Positions 1 through 7,382 of a stretch of 64,000 bases of DNA are shown here, piece by piece. A program made the translations under genes and the position numbers. The stretch comes from Pseudomonas sp. ATCC PTA-122608 (GTDB taxonomy: Bacteria; Pseudomonadota; Gammaproteobacteria; Pseudomonadales; Pseudomonadaceae). Within the stretch, counting starts at the first letter, position 1. Every line of letters starts with the position of its first letter. The notes below the pieces were generated by a model, which saw only the letters and a list, made by a program, of their open reading frames with translations, was not told the DNA's origin and did not search any database. Where the stretch lies: assembly GCF_001952855.1 (NCBI RefSeq), contig NZ_LPNO01000052.1, positions 217,845-281,844 of the forward strand, given 5' to 3'.

Positions 1-534
1 CCCCGCAATCGAGCCCGCCATAACGGCGATCAGCGCGTTGACGCTCACGCTGATCATGATCTGCGTAAAGCCCAATACCAGGGATTGCGAGAGCACACTG
101 GCGTGGCCGTCAGGGTCGATAAACTGAGGCAGCAACGACAAATACATGACCGCCACTTTGGGGTTCAGCAGGTTGGTGACAAAGCCCATCATGAACAGCT
201 TGCGCGGGCTGTCTTTGGGCAGGTCGCGAATCTGGAACGGCGAACGGCCGCCTGGTTTGACTGCCTGCCAGGCCAGGTACACCAGATACAACGCCCCGCC
301 GAGTCGCAGCGCGTCGTAGGCATAGGGAACCGCCATCACCAACGCCGTGATGCCCAATGCCGCGCAGAACATATAAACGACAAACCCCAATGCAACGCCG
401 CCCAGGGAAATCAGCCCGGCCATTCGGCCCTGGCAGATCGACCGCGAAATGAGGTAAATCATGTTCGGGCCGGGCGTCAGTACCATGCCGAGCGAAATCA
501 GGCCGTAGGCGAGCAGACTGGACATCTCGGGCAT
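1..534 (-). CDS. LysE/RhtB-family amino-acid exporter (3' end outside window)
   Basis: Reading the minus strand from an ATG at 534 gives 178 open codons that run off the window edge, so the C-terminus is missing. The N-terminus carries the LysE/RhtB signature around LTPGPNMIYL, followed by a glycine-rich hydrophobic helix and a later NLLNPKVAVMYLSLLPQF segment typical of the family's central region. These are inner-membrane, proton-driven exporters of amino acids or their analogues; the substrate cannot be read from sequence. The start is supported by AAGGAG seven bases upstream. An in-frame ATG three codons later is possible but has a poorer ribosome site. It stands alone here, facing away from the next gene. 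Confidence 0.9.
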   Translation of the reverse strand, partial: MPEMSSLLAYGLISLGMVLTPGPNMIYLISRSICQGRMAGLISLGGVALGFVVYMFCAALGITALVMAVPYAYDALRLGGALYLVYLAWQAVKPGGRSPFQIRDLPKDSPRKLFMMGFVTNLLNPKVAVMYLSLLPQFIDPDGHASVLSQSLVLGFTQIMISVSVNALIAVMAGSIAG

Positions 535-691
535 GGTGTAACTCCTTGGCGACGTAAAACTTTGTAATGGCCTGCGGGTTGTTGGCGCCATGGTAGGGCG
601 ATAAAAGGAAGGCCGTTAGATACAGATCCGCGAGCAAAACGTCATACACCGGCGCGTACGTTTACCGCACCGCTCACCCAAGGAAAGGCAA

Positions 692-1060
692 ATGATCGAC
701 TTCAACAACAAAGGCTTCTTCAAACTCAAACAAAACAACGAATACGCCGAACGCGTTTCGTCCCTGCTGCTGGATGATGAGCAGGTCATCGATTCCTACA
801 AGGCCATGCGCGATGGGGTGGTGTTCACCACCAAGCGCATCATCGCGGTGAACGTGCAAGGGATTACCGGCAGCAAGAAGGATTTCACCTCCCTGCCGTA
901 CAAAAACATCGTCGCGTATTCAGTGGAAACGTCCGGGACGTTTGATCTGGATTCGGAGCTGGAGATTTACTTTTCGGCGGTGGGGAAAGTGAAGTTTGAG
1001 TTCACGGGGAAGACGTCGATTGTTGAGATATCGAGGGTGATTTCAAGGCATGTGCTCTGA
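692..1060 (+). CDS. PH-domain (bPH_1-like) small cytosolic protein
   Basis: A 122-residue soluble protein with no signal peptide or membrane segment. It resembles bacterial PH-fold proteins: residues about 15-120 alternate beta strands, with the typical phrase VVFTTKRIIAVN, then SLPYKNIVAYSVETSGTFDL and a final helix. Bacterial PH domains bind proteins or lipids rather than performing catalysis, and the partner here is unknown. AAGGAAAG lies just upstream of the ATG. It is monocistronic, pointing toward the oppositely oriented 1166-2920 gene. Family assignment is by recalled sequence pattern; biological role is unknown. Confidence 0.8.
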   Translation: MIDFNNKGFFKLKQNNEYAERVSSLLLDDEQVIDSYKAMRDGVVFTTKRIIAVNVQGITGSKKDFTSLPYKNIVAYSVETSGTFDLDSELEIYFSAVGKVKFEFTGKTSIVEISRVISRHVL

Positions 1061-1115
1061 GCTAATACCCTGCTCAGGACTACCTGAAAAAACCATTGAA
1101 GGAGCCAGCCTTGCC

Positions 1116-1139
1116 CGTGATTGGACGTAAACAATCACG
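1116..1139. other. Inverted repeat between convergent genes
   Basis: CGTGATTG at 1116-1123 pairs perfectly with CAATCACG at 1132-1139 across an 8-base loop. It sits between the convergent ends of the PH-domain gene and the 1166-2920 gene. No U-run follows on either strand, so a classical intrinsic terminator is not supported. It may slow transcription or be a scar at the edge of the AT-richer gene. Confidence 0.35.
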
Positions 1140-1165
1140 CCTGCTCAGGGGCAAACCACTGGACC

Positions 1166-2920
1166 TCATAACAGTTTGCAGATCACGTCCAGCTCATCGA
1201 AAACAAAGCGCGTATTAGCCCTGCAATAGACATCATAGTGCTCGATCATCTGCCTTCCGCTCTGCGACTCGTTGAAGTAAGCGTCTACCATCTCCTGAGG
1301 CCGGTGCATCCGTGGCTTGCTCAACACTCGCTCTTCGGTAATGTGTTGATCTTTTCGAACCTGCACCCGCCCATCACGGAGAATATTCCGAAGCAGGTTC
1401 CACTCATAAAAGAAAATACCATCCAGCTCATAAAAGTTCAGGAAGGGGATATTGTGCAACAACACGAAGTGACTATTACCCGCATGAGCACCGGCCAAGC
1501 CATGCTGGCTCAGTTTCTGGCGAATACTTTCGTCGGAAAGAGTGTCCCTGAGCACGGCCAACTGTCTGACGAATCCGGTACGAAAATTAGCATTTAGAAA
1601 TAGCTGGCACTGCTCCGAAAGATAGGTTGGAATTTCCGACAATTGATATTTAACCTGAATAAAGTAATAAATATCATCCTCCACGTCCCGAACTATCAAA
1701 TCAATATCATACCCCTTGATTTTCGCATTATTGCCCGGCTTGAACTCCCCAAACACTTCCAGGCGCGGGTCATTAAGTTTTTTAATGTAATTTAAAACGT
1801 AGTCTTTTTCGAAGCCGGCTCCGAGCAATTGGCCAAAGTCCGCCTCTTTTCCGTTGACGGTTGCCGTACCCAGCAAATACCTGACGAACTTTCTCAACCC
1901 ATACTTAAAGTTTAGCGCTCCCCGCACATACATGCCGCCCTTGTATTCTATGAAACTGCTGGCGGAGTCCAACGTTGGTGCGCGTCCGGCCAAGGCACTG
2001 TTGATCATATCCACCGTGGCAGGACTGACAATAGTCCTCAGGTAAGCTTCGTCGGTTGTACGTTCGCCCGACATCACACGCAGCTCCAGGTGAACGGCAA
2101 AATCGACTATTTCTCGCAAGTAATGATACTTGGGATGCCGGGTCATGGCGGCGGACAAGTACTCCGAATGTATAGACAGGCACTTATCGATAGTCTGATC
2201 CACCAAAAGCCCACGCAAAGCCGGAGTCAAACGGCCATGTTTCTGCAACAGCTCCGCCATGTCATACAGTGTGCGTGTGTCACTGATTTTAGAATTAGCC
2301 TCAGTAACCTCCGCCAGCCAATATCCCTTGATCCGTCGCTGTAGTTTAGCAGTAGGTACAATATGGAGAGTACGGCCAACCAACCTGGCTGTCAGAAGTC
2401 CATGCCCCATAAGAAAATAGATTTCACTCAGGTAATAACACAACCACAAGTTAGCATTCTTCAGGATGGATAAGTTATGTACGGCTCGCAGCTGCAGGTT
2501 TTCGGCAATCCTGTTGCACGTATATTCAAGCGCCGCCCATGTGTAGGCCTTACTAAAATCAGCGTACGTATCACTTCCCGGCGCTGATGACGCACCATGA
2601 CCTGCAGACGCCACCTCAATTCTGAAATAGCTGCCCAGTTGATCTGTGAACCGGTGCACCGTATTAGGGTTGAGCGGTGTGTTGTCTTCGAAGAGATACT
2701 GCGGCAGCGATTGTCGAGCCTGTTCCAGGTTTGCCTTAAGTTTTTCCCAGAGTATTGCCTGAACCTGTTCGGGACAAATCAGCCGACGCAGTGCGGGTAT
2801 TTTGTAAATCATTCGACTGCGCCAGGTGAGGCGTTTGCCAGCTGGCGGGAGGGCAGTCGTGTTCGCCATAGGGTTATGCAAAAAGGCGAGTAGTTGCGGG
2901 TCTACATCTTCATAAATCAT
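1166..2920 (-). CDS. Unknown protein with PD-(D/E)XK (QxK-type) nuclease-like core
   Basis: A 584-residue protein I do not recognise as a named family. The first ~350 residues look helical. From about residue 367 a restriction-endonuclease-like core is visible: GAGFEKDYV (Glu371 as the motif I acid), then GYDIDLIVRD (Asp405/Asp407) and YYFIQVKYQ (Gln422-x-Lys424). That spacing and the QxK variant match Mrr-like PD-(D/E)XK nucleases. No signal peptide or membrane helix is seen. I prefer the ATG at 2920, with AGGA nine bases upstream. A longer form from a GTG at 2959 has a worse ribosome site. Base composition is visibly more AT-rich than the neighbours, suggesting acquisition. It lies head-to-head with the bacteriocin genes, so a role in DNA damage or defence is possible but unproven. 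Confidence 0.75.
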   Translation of the reverse strand: MIYEDVDPQLLAFLHNPMANTTALPPAGKRLTWRSRMIYKIPALRRLICPEQVQAILWEKLKANLEQARQSLPQYLFEDNTPLNPNTVHRFTDQLGSYFRIEVASAGHGASSAPGSDTYADFSKAYTWAALEYTCNRIAENLQLRAVHNLSILKNANLWLCYYLSEIYFLMGHGLLTARLVGRTLHIVPTAKLQRRIKGYWLAEVTEANSKISDTRTLYDMAELLQKHGRLTPALRGLLVDQTIDKCLSIHSEYLSAAMTRHPKYHYLREIVDFAVHLELRVMSGERTTDEAYLRTIVSPATVDMINSALAGRAPTLDSASSFIEYKGGMYVRGALNFKYGLRKFVRYLLGTATVNGKEADFGQLLGAGFEKDYVLNYIKKLNDPRLEVFGEFKPGNNAKIKGYDIDLIVRDVEDDIYYFIQVKYQLSEIPTYLSEQCQLFLNANFRTGFVRQLAVLRDTLSDESIRQKLSQHGLAGAHAGNSHFVLLHNIPFLNFYELDGIFFYEWNLLRNILRDGRVQVRKDQHITEERVLSKPRMHRPQEMVDAYFNESQSGRQMIEHYDVYCRANTRFVFDELDVICKLL

Positions 2921-3142
2921 CAACTGGCGTCCTGTCCAATTTCCACTGAGGGCAGGCACTCGCCTTATCCCTATCGTTTATGGCGCACGACCGTAGCATA
3001 TCGACACACCGGTTTTTCGACGCCTGCACACGAACTGGAAGCTTCCTACACCTGATTAGGAGGTGAGCACCCGTTCAGAAAGTGAGTTTTCCCACGCACA
3101 CCATCGAACAACGGGAATTTCAGGTTCGCCTCCGCTCTCATA

Positions 3143-3172
3143 GGCTCGCTTCCTTGCACAGGGAAGTGAGCC
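3143..3172 (+). promoter_or_regulatory. Hairpin covering the bacteriocin ribosome binding site, with CsrA/RsmA-like motif
   Basis: GGCTCGCTTCC (3143-3153) can pair with GGAAGTGAGCC (3162-3172) with one G/T-type mismatch and an 8-base loop. The right arm contains the only purine-rich ribosome binding site for the ATG at 3176, so folding would hide it. At 3159-3166 the sequence CAGGGAAG fits the CANGGANG consensus bound by RsmA/CsrA. Translation control of the toxin by RNA folding, RsmA, or both is inferred. Confidence 0.45.
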
Positions 3173-3175
3173 GTC

Positions 3176-4312
3176 ATGACAGAGCGCGCGTATCCAATTA
3201 CTGAAGAAGAGCAGCTGAAGCGGCGAATCCTGACTCCGCAGCCGATGCGAGTGCCGTATTCACCGTTTATTGATTTGTATGAAGCGCCTCCCCCGCCATC
3301 GCCTGAACCCGCTAGGATTCCAGGCCATGTATTCGCCAAGTCGTGCCAGTTGCCCGACGGGATCATCAGCTACAACAACCCCACCGGTTATGTGCCGCTT
3401 GAGCTGATCAAGGACTACGGCCACTTCACGCTGTTAGGCGGACGGGAGGTCGACAGCCACGGCGGCGTGTCCCTCAGGAAGATCAGTGGCAGTGCCCTGC
3501 CCGCTGGGCTTGGCCAGCTTGTATTGCGCACAGCCGTGTTGGAATCCGCGGCTGCGGCGGTAGGTGCCGCCGCTGGGGGTTTGCTTGCAGGGCTGGTGGC
3601 GCTGGCCTGGCCGTCGGAGCTTGGCGACAGTGCGCTCTATAGCGAAGAACAACTTCGTCACCTGCAAAAAGCCCGCTCGCGGATGCGTTTGCATATCGAG
3701 CAACGCGGCGATGGGACGCTGAAGGGGTATGGGTTTTACACCGATAAAAATACCGACTGGCAGATGATCGATGTGGTGCAGTTTCAGAGTCGTGACAGTC
3801 AGTTCGTTGCGGATCTTGGCGAGGGTGTGGAGCTGATTTGGACGCCGGCCATTAATCCTGGCGACACCCTTGGCATACCGGCATTGGAGGCTGCACCGCA
3901 AGCACCAGTGATGTGGATTTATCCGCCGACTGAGGCGGCCAAACAGATTTTGGTGAACCCGATTTATCCGCCGGAGTATCGGGATTTTATTCTGGTGTTT
4001 CCGGTGGAGTCGGGGGTTCGGCCGCTGTATGTGGTTGTTAGCGTTCGGCCGGGTGATCATATGTACCACCCAAAACCAAAATTCCTGCCCGCTTTTCCTA
4101 ATACTGTTCGTGCTAAAGCCAAGACGCCAATAAAGGGTGGCGGAGGACTTAGGCCTCGATGGAAAGAGGCCAATAGCTACATTTATGAATGGGACTTCGA
4201 ACGAGGAAAGGTCGAAAAATATAACCACCGAGGGAAACACTTGGGCGAATTCGACCCGATAACAGGCGAACAAACCAAAGACGCAGACGACACGCGAAGG
4301 ATAGAGCCATGA
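3176..4312 (+). CDS. Compact S-type pyocin-like bacteriocin with colicin E3-type 16S rRNase domain
   Basis: 378 residues in three parts. Residues 1-60 are a proline-rich leader ending in a VFAKSC motif seen in related pseudomonad proteins. Residues 110-148 are an Ala/Gly-rich hydrophobic stretch. Residues ~185-292 are a Pyocin_S-type domain (DWQMIDVVQF, VYPP-like IYPPTE, NPIYPPEYRD). Residues ~295-378 match the colicin E3 cytotoxic domain, whose family cuts 16S rRNA in the decoding centre. Relative to E3, the catalytic Asp (D340), Glu (E347), His (H355) and C-terminal Arg (R374) are kept, but the position of E3 His513 is Arg (R343). The protein is much shorter than classical E colicins, with no obvious long receptor-binding coiled coil. 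The stop overlaps the start of the presumed immunity gene (ATGA). Confidence 0.85.
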   Translation: MTERAYPITEEEQLKRRILTPQPMRVPYSPFIDLYEAPPPPSPEPARIPGHVFAKSCQLPDGIISYNNPTGYVPLELIKDYGHFTLLGGREVDSHGGVSLRKISGSALPAGLGQLVLRTAVLESAAAAVGAAAGGLLAGLVALAWPSELGDSALYSEEQLRHLQKARSRMRLHIEQRGDGTLKGYGFYTDKNTDWQMIDVVQFQSRDSQFVADLGEGVELIWTPAINPGDTLGIPALEAAPQAPVMWIYPPTEAAKQILVNPIYPPEYRDFILVFPVESGVRPLYVVVSVRPGDHMYHPKPKFLPAFPNTVRAKAKTPIKGGGGLRPRWKEANSYIYEWDFERGKVEKYNHRGKHLGEFDPITGEQTKDADDTRRIEP

Positions 4313-4533
4313 GGCACTTGATATATGTGGTACCCACTGGAAGCGACGAAATCTCGGCTGAAATCCCCCTCAATGTGAAAGCTGAAGATTTGCGACCCAT
4401 CATAGGCTGGCAAACAGAGAGTGACGGCCTCTACGACTATCTGCTTACAGCGAAACAGATCAAAGACATTGAAGACCTCACTTCACAGGTTTTTCCAAAA
4501 AAAGCGTCGCTCTACCTCGCCTGTGACGAGTGA
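4309..4533 (+). CDS. Probable immunity protein for the E3-type bacteriocin
   Basis: A 74-residue acidic soluble protein whose ATG overlaps the toxin stop codon by four bases, the usual toxin-immunity arrangement that couples translation. It has no signal peptide. It does not resemble the ImmE3/ImmE6 proteins of enterobacteria as I recall them. The pattern of an N-terminal strand, ISAEIPL, DLRPIIGW and YDYLLTAKQI is closer to small DUF7683-like proteins found beside bacterial toxins. Immunity is inferred from position, size and charge rather than homology to a tested immunity protein. Confidence 0.65.
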   Translation: MRHLIYVVPTGSDEISAEIPLNVKAEDLRPIIGWQTESDGLYDYLLTAKQIKDIEDLTSQVFPKKASLYLACDE

Positions 4534-4573
4534 AACCAATCTCAACATTAGAAATAACAGAAGGTCATAGCTC

Positions 4574-5197
4574 ATGCGTCGTCTTGCACTGTCAGACAAA
4601 AAACTCCGCAACATCCCCAGGCGCCTGCGCGCAATCAGCCGATGGGCAGACAATTTCGAAGGCTGGTTTTTAGAACACTTCCCGGTGAGGCGAGGGTTTG
4701 AAAACTTCAAAATTCCCGTCATAGAAACCCTGGTCGAAGGCAAGCAAACCACCCCGGCGATCCAGGCACACTGCGCCCAACAATTGATCAACGCCGCCGC
4801 TCACTTGATTCAAGCCCGGCCCGATGACACACCTGAATGCTGGGTCGTGGCAGCCATTCTGGTGCCCGACATGTTCTCAAGCGAAGTCTGCGTCTACATC
4901 GACAAAAACCGCTACCTCGGCTCCACCCTGCCCTTCGACTACGACTACTTCCGCCAAACCCGAATAACGGGCAGAAGCCTTGCAAGCGAGTGGGGATTGA
5001 TCATCCCCCCAGGCCTACAAGAGGTGGGCTTTCACTTCACCCACGAAGATGAGGACGGAGAACAGTTTGAGTCAGAGCATTGGTATTTCGGCGAGGTCAG
5101 TTCATCGGATGAAGATCCAGGCGGCGATCGCTGGAAGTACAAGACGTTCAAAGCATTCCAGACAGAGCATCCGCATTTATTCAGCACGACAACATAG
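4574..5197 (+). CDS. DUF3916-like protein in the bacteriocin cluster
   Basis: 207 residues, soluble, same strand as and 40 bases after the presumed immunity gene. The N-terminal half matches the DUF3916 pattern as I recall it: KKLRNIPRRLRAISRWADNF at residues 9-28, CAQQLINAAAHL around 67-78, then a PDMFSSEVCVYID strand. The C-terminal ~60 residues are acidic. The family has no known function. Its place behind the toxin and immunity genes suggests an accessory or second immunity role, but co-transcription is not shown. A purine-poor ribosome site precedes the ATG; no alternative start is better. Confidence 0.7.
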   Translation: MRRLALSDKKLRNIPRRLRAISRWADNFEGWFLEHFPVRRGFENFKIPVIETLVEGKQTTPAIQAHCAQQLINAAAHLIQARPDDTPECWVVAAILVPDMFSSEVCVYIDKNRYLGSTLPFDYDYFRQTRITGRSLASEWGLIIPPGLQEVGFHFTHEDEDGEQFESEHWYFGEVSSSDEDPGGDRWKYKTFKAFQTEHPHLFSTTT

Positions 5198-5235
5198 TCT
5201 TGCCTTAACAGCTGTGCTGCTAACGACGGCCTTTT

Positions 5236-6609
5236 TCAAACCGCCCTGTCGCTAAAACTCAACCGCGCACACAACCCACCCACCTCCCGGTTATACAACT
5301 CCAACCGCCCCCCAATCTTCCCCACGATCATCTGCACAATCGCCAGCCCCAACCCCGCTCCATTCGCATTCCCGCGACTATAAAACCGCTCGAACAACCG
5401 CCCAATCTCCCCTTCATCAATCCCAGGCCCCGCATCCTCCACACACAGCTGCACCCCTCCCGAATCCGTCCCCCGCACCAACACCCGCACCTCGCTCCCC
5501 GCCGGCGAGAAATTCAGCGCATTGGTCACCAGGTTCTGCAAAGCAATCGCCAACGCTACCGGATCCGTTTCAATCCAGCATTCCTCATCCCCTTCCAACA
5601 CCAGTTCAACGCCCTTCTCCATCGCCAGGGGCGTCAGTTCCGCAAGTTCTTCGCGTACCAACTCCGTCAGAGGCACACGAACGCGAACGGTGTTGTTCAA
5701 CTGCGGCTCGATCCGCGCCATGGTCAGCAACTGACTGCCGACCCGAGTCGCGCGGTCCACGCCACTCACCAGGAAATCCAGCGCTTCCTGACGCTGTTCC
5801 AATGTCCCGGCGCTCTGGGCGTTTTGTGCATGGATGCGCAATATCGCCAACGGCGTGCGCAGCTCGTGGGCCGCATCCGCAATAAACCGTCGCTCGCGCT
5901 CCAGCAACTCATCCACCTGCACCAGCAGGCGGTTCAGCGCGGTTTGCATTGGTTCCAGGTCCGCCGGCAACGGTTCAAGTTGCAGCGGGCGCAATGTCTC
6001 GCTATCCCGCCCGCGTATTGCCTGGGCCATGGCGCGAAGGGGCTTGAGGCCCCAGCCGATGGTCAGCCAGATCAACACCGCCAGCAGCGGGACGCCAATC
6101 AGGATCGGCCAGAGGGTGTGGCGAATGATGCGCTGGATCACGTCCTGGCGAATGTCGTCGCGCTCGCCCACCCAGATCAGCAGGCCTTGTTGCATGTCGG
6201 CAAGCATGAACGCGCACCAGTCGTTGCCGTTCTCCATCAGGTCGTGAGCCCCGAGGGTGGTGGGCGGTGTGTTGAGGATCGGCGCGTCGGTGGAGCGCAC
6301 CAGCAGTTGGCCATCGGTGCGCCATACCTGGAAGGTCAGGCGAGTTTCATAAGGGTGCGCAGCGCCGTCTTCGCCGACGCGGCTCATGGCCTGGTCGAAA
6401 GCCTGGTAGAGGCGGTCCAAGTCGGCATCGCCGGGGTCGCGCTGGCGCAATACGCCTTGCAATAAACGGGCACTTTGGGCGAGTTGGGCGTCGTAGACTT
6501 CTTCGATTTCGTGGTGGCTGTCCCGCAGGACGAGCCAGCTGATCAGGCCATCGCCCAACAGGATCAACACCAGTACCGGGATGAGGATGCGCGCGCGGAC
6601 CGAGTTCAT
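5236..6609 (-). CDS. Sensor histidine kinase, QseC/PmrB-like
   Basis: 457 residues. Membrane helices at about 7-27 and 164-184 enclose a ~135-residue periplasmic domain. A short HAMP-like linker follows, then the HisKA box AADAHELRTPLAIL with phospho-acceptor His248. The ATPase domain has its N box (NLVTNALNFSP), DAGPGIDEG and GAGLGLAIVQMI. The N-terminal layout resembles QseC. It is the inner-membrane sensor of a two-component pair: its start overlaps the stop of the upstream regulator gene by four bases. The signal is unknown. The divergent envelope operon at 7383-11334 is the likely regulon. Confidence 0.93.
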   Translation of the reverse strand: MNSVRARILIPVLVLILLGDGLISWLVLRDSHHEIEEVYDAQLAQSARLLQGVLRQRDPGDADLDRLYQAFDQAMSRVGEDGAAHPYETRLTFQVWRTDGQLLVRSTDAPILNTPPTTLGAHDLMENGNDWCAFMLADMQQGLLIWVGERDDIRQDVIQRIIRHTLWPILIGVPLLAVLIWLTIGWGLKPLRAMAQAIRGRDSETLRPLQLEPLPADLEPMQTALNRLLVQVDELLERERRFIADAAHELRTPLAILRIHAQNAQSAGTLEQRQEALDFLVSGVDRATRVGSQLLTMARIEPQLNNTVRVRVPLTELVREELAELTPLAMEKGVELVLEGDEECWIETDPVALAIALQNLVTNALNFSPAGSEVRVLVRGTDSGGVQLCVEDAGPGIDEGEIGRLFERFYSRGNANGAGLGLAIVQMIVGKIGGRLELYNREVGGLCARLSFSDRAV

Positions 6610-7268
6610 GCCTTGAGTTCCACCACGTAGCCAACGCCGCGCACGGTGCGGATCAGTTCGGTGGAGAGTTTTTTGCGCAGGTTGTGGATAAGGACTTCGA
6701 GGGTGTTGCTTTCGACGCGGTCCTGCCAGCCATAAAGCGCGCGGGACAGCCGTTCGCGGGTGACGACTTTGCCGGGGCGCACCATCAGTTGATGCAGCAG
6801 TTGGTATTCCATCGGCGTGACCACAATGTCCTGGCCCTGATAGCTGACCTGCTGGGTCGCCGGGTCCAGGCTGACGCCCGCATGCTCCAGCAACGGCTGC
6901 GCGCGGCCCTGGCTGCGGCGCAACAGGGCGCGGACGCGTGCCTTGAACTCTTCGACGTCGAAGGGTTTGACCAGGTAGTCGTCGGCGCCGGCATCCAGGC
7001 CGGCGATACGTTCGGTGGTGTCGTCGCGGGCGGTGAGGATCATCACCGGCAGGTCATATTGCTCGGCGCGCAGGGTTTGCAGCAGTGTGAGGCCGTCAAG
7101 GCGCGGCAGGCCGAGGTCGAGCAATAGCAGATCGAAGCTTTCGCTGCGCAACGCGTGCAGGGCACTGACGCCGTCTTGCAGCCAGTCCAGGGTGTAGCCT
7201 TCGGCGCTAAGGGCCACGCGGATACCTTGGGCGAGGGCACGATCATCTTCTACCAGCAGCAGGCGCAT
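6606..7268 (-). CDS. OmpR-family response regulator, QseB/PmrA-like
   Basis: 220 residues: receiver domain (acidic pair E7/D8/D9, phospho-acceptor Asp51 in LLLLDLGLPRLDG, Lys in YLVKPFD) followed by an OmpR-type winged helix with the C-terminal hairpin ELIRTVRGVGYVVE. The start at 7268 is chosen because the receiver begins exactly there; upstream in-frame codons read through non-conserved sequence. It precedes and is coupled to the kinase gene. A CTAAG direct repeat with 11-bp period at 7353-7368, between this gene and the divergent operon, is a plausible binding site for it. Confidence 0.93.
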   Translation of the reverse strand: MRLLLVEDDRALAQGIRVALSAEGYTLDWLQDGVSALHALRSESFDLLLLDLGLPRLDGLTLLQTLRAEQYDLPVMILTARDDTTERIAGLDAGADDYLVKPFDVEEFKARVRALLRRSQGRAQPLLEHAGVSLDPATQQVSYQGQDIVVTPMEYQLLHQLMVRPGKVVTRERLSRALYGWQDRVESNTLEVLIHNLRKKLSTELIRTVRGVGYVVELKA

Positions 7269-7352
7269 GAGAGATTCTCTGTAGAAACCGGCCGCATCAT
7301 GCAGGGTTCTGCCGAAGTCTATTCCCGGAAAGATGTTACGGGTCGTTGCCAA

Positions 7353-7368
7353 CTAAGCTTTCGCTAAG
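7353..7368. promoter_or_regulatory. CTAAG direct repeat, candidate response-regulator box
   Basis: CTAAG at 7353-7357 and again at 7364-7368, 11 bp from start to start. That is one helical turn, the geometry of PmrA/QseB-type boxes (YTTAAK-N5-YTTAAK). It lies in the shared 114-bp promoter region between the two-component operon and the sialidase-like operon, so one site could serve autoregulation and target control. Binding is inferred. Confidence 0.5.
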
Positions 7369-7382
7369 GTTGGTTTTGCACA

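Noticed and set aside
2960..3142. SOS box or PrtN P-box controlling the bacteriocin
   Set aside because: I found no CTGT-N8-ACAG and no convincing repeated ATTG-GT P-box in this region, so no SOS-type control is claimed.
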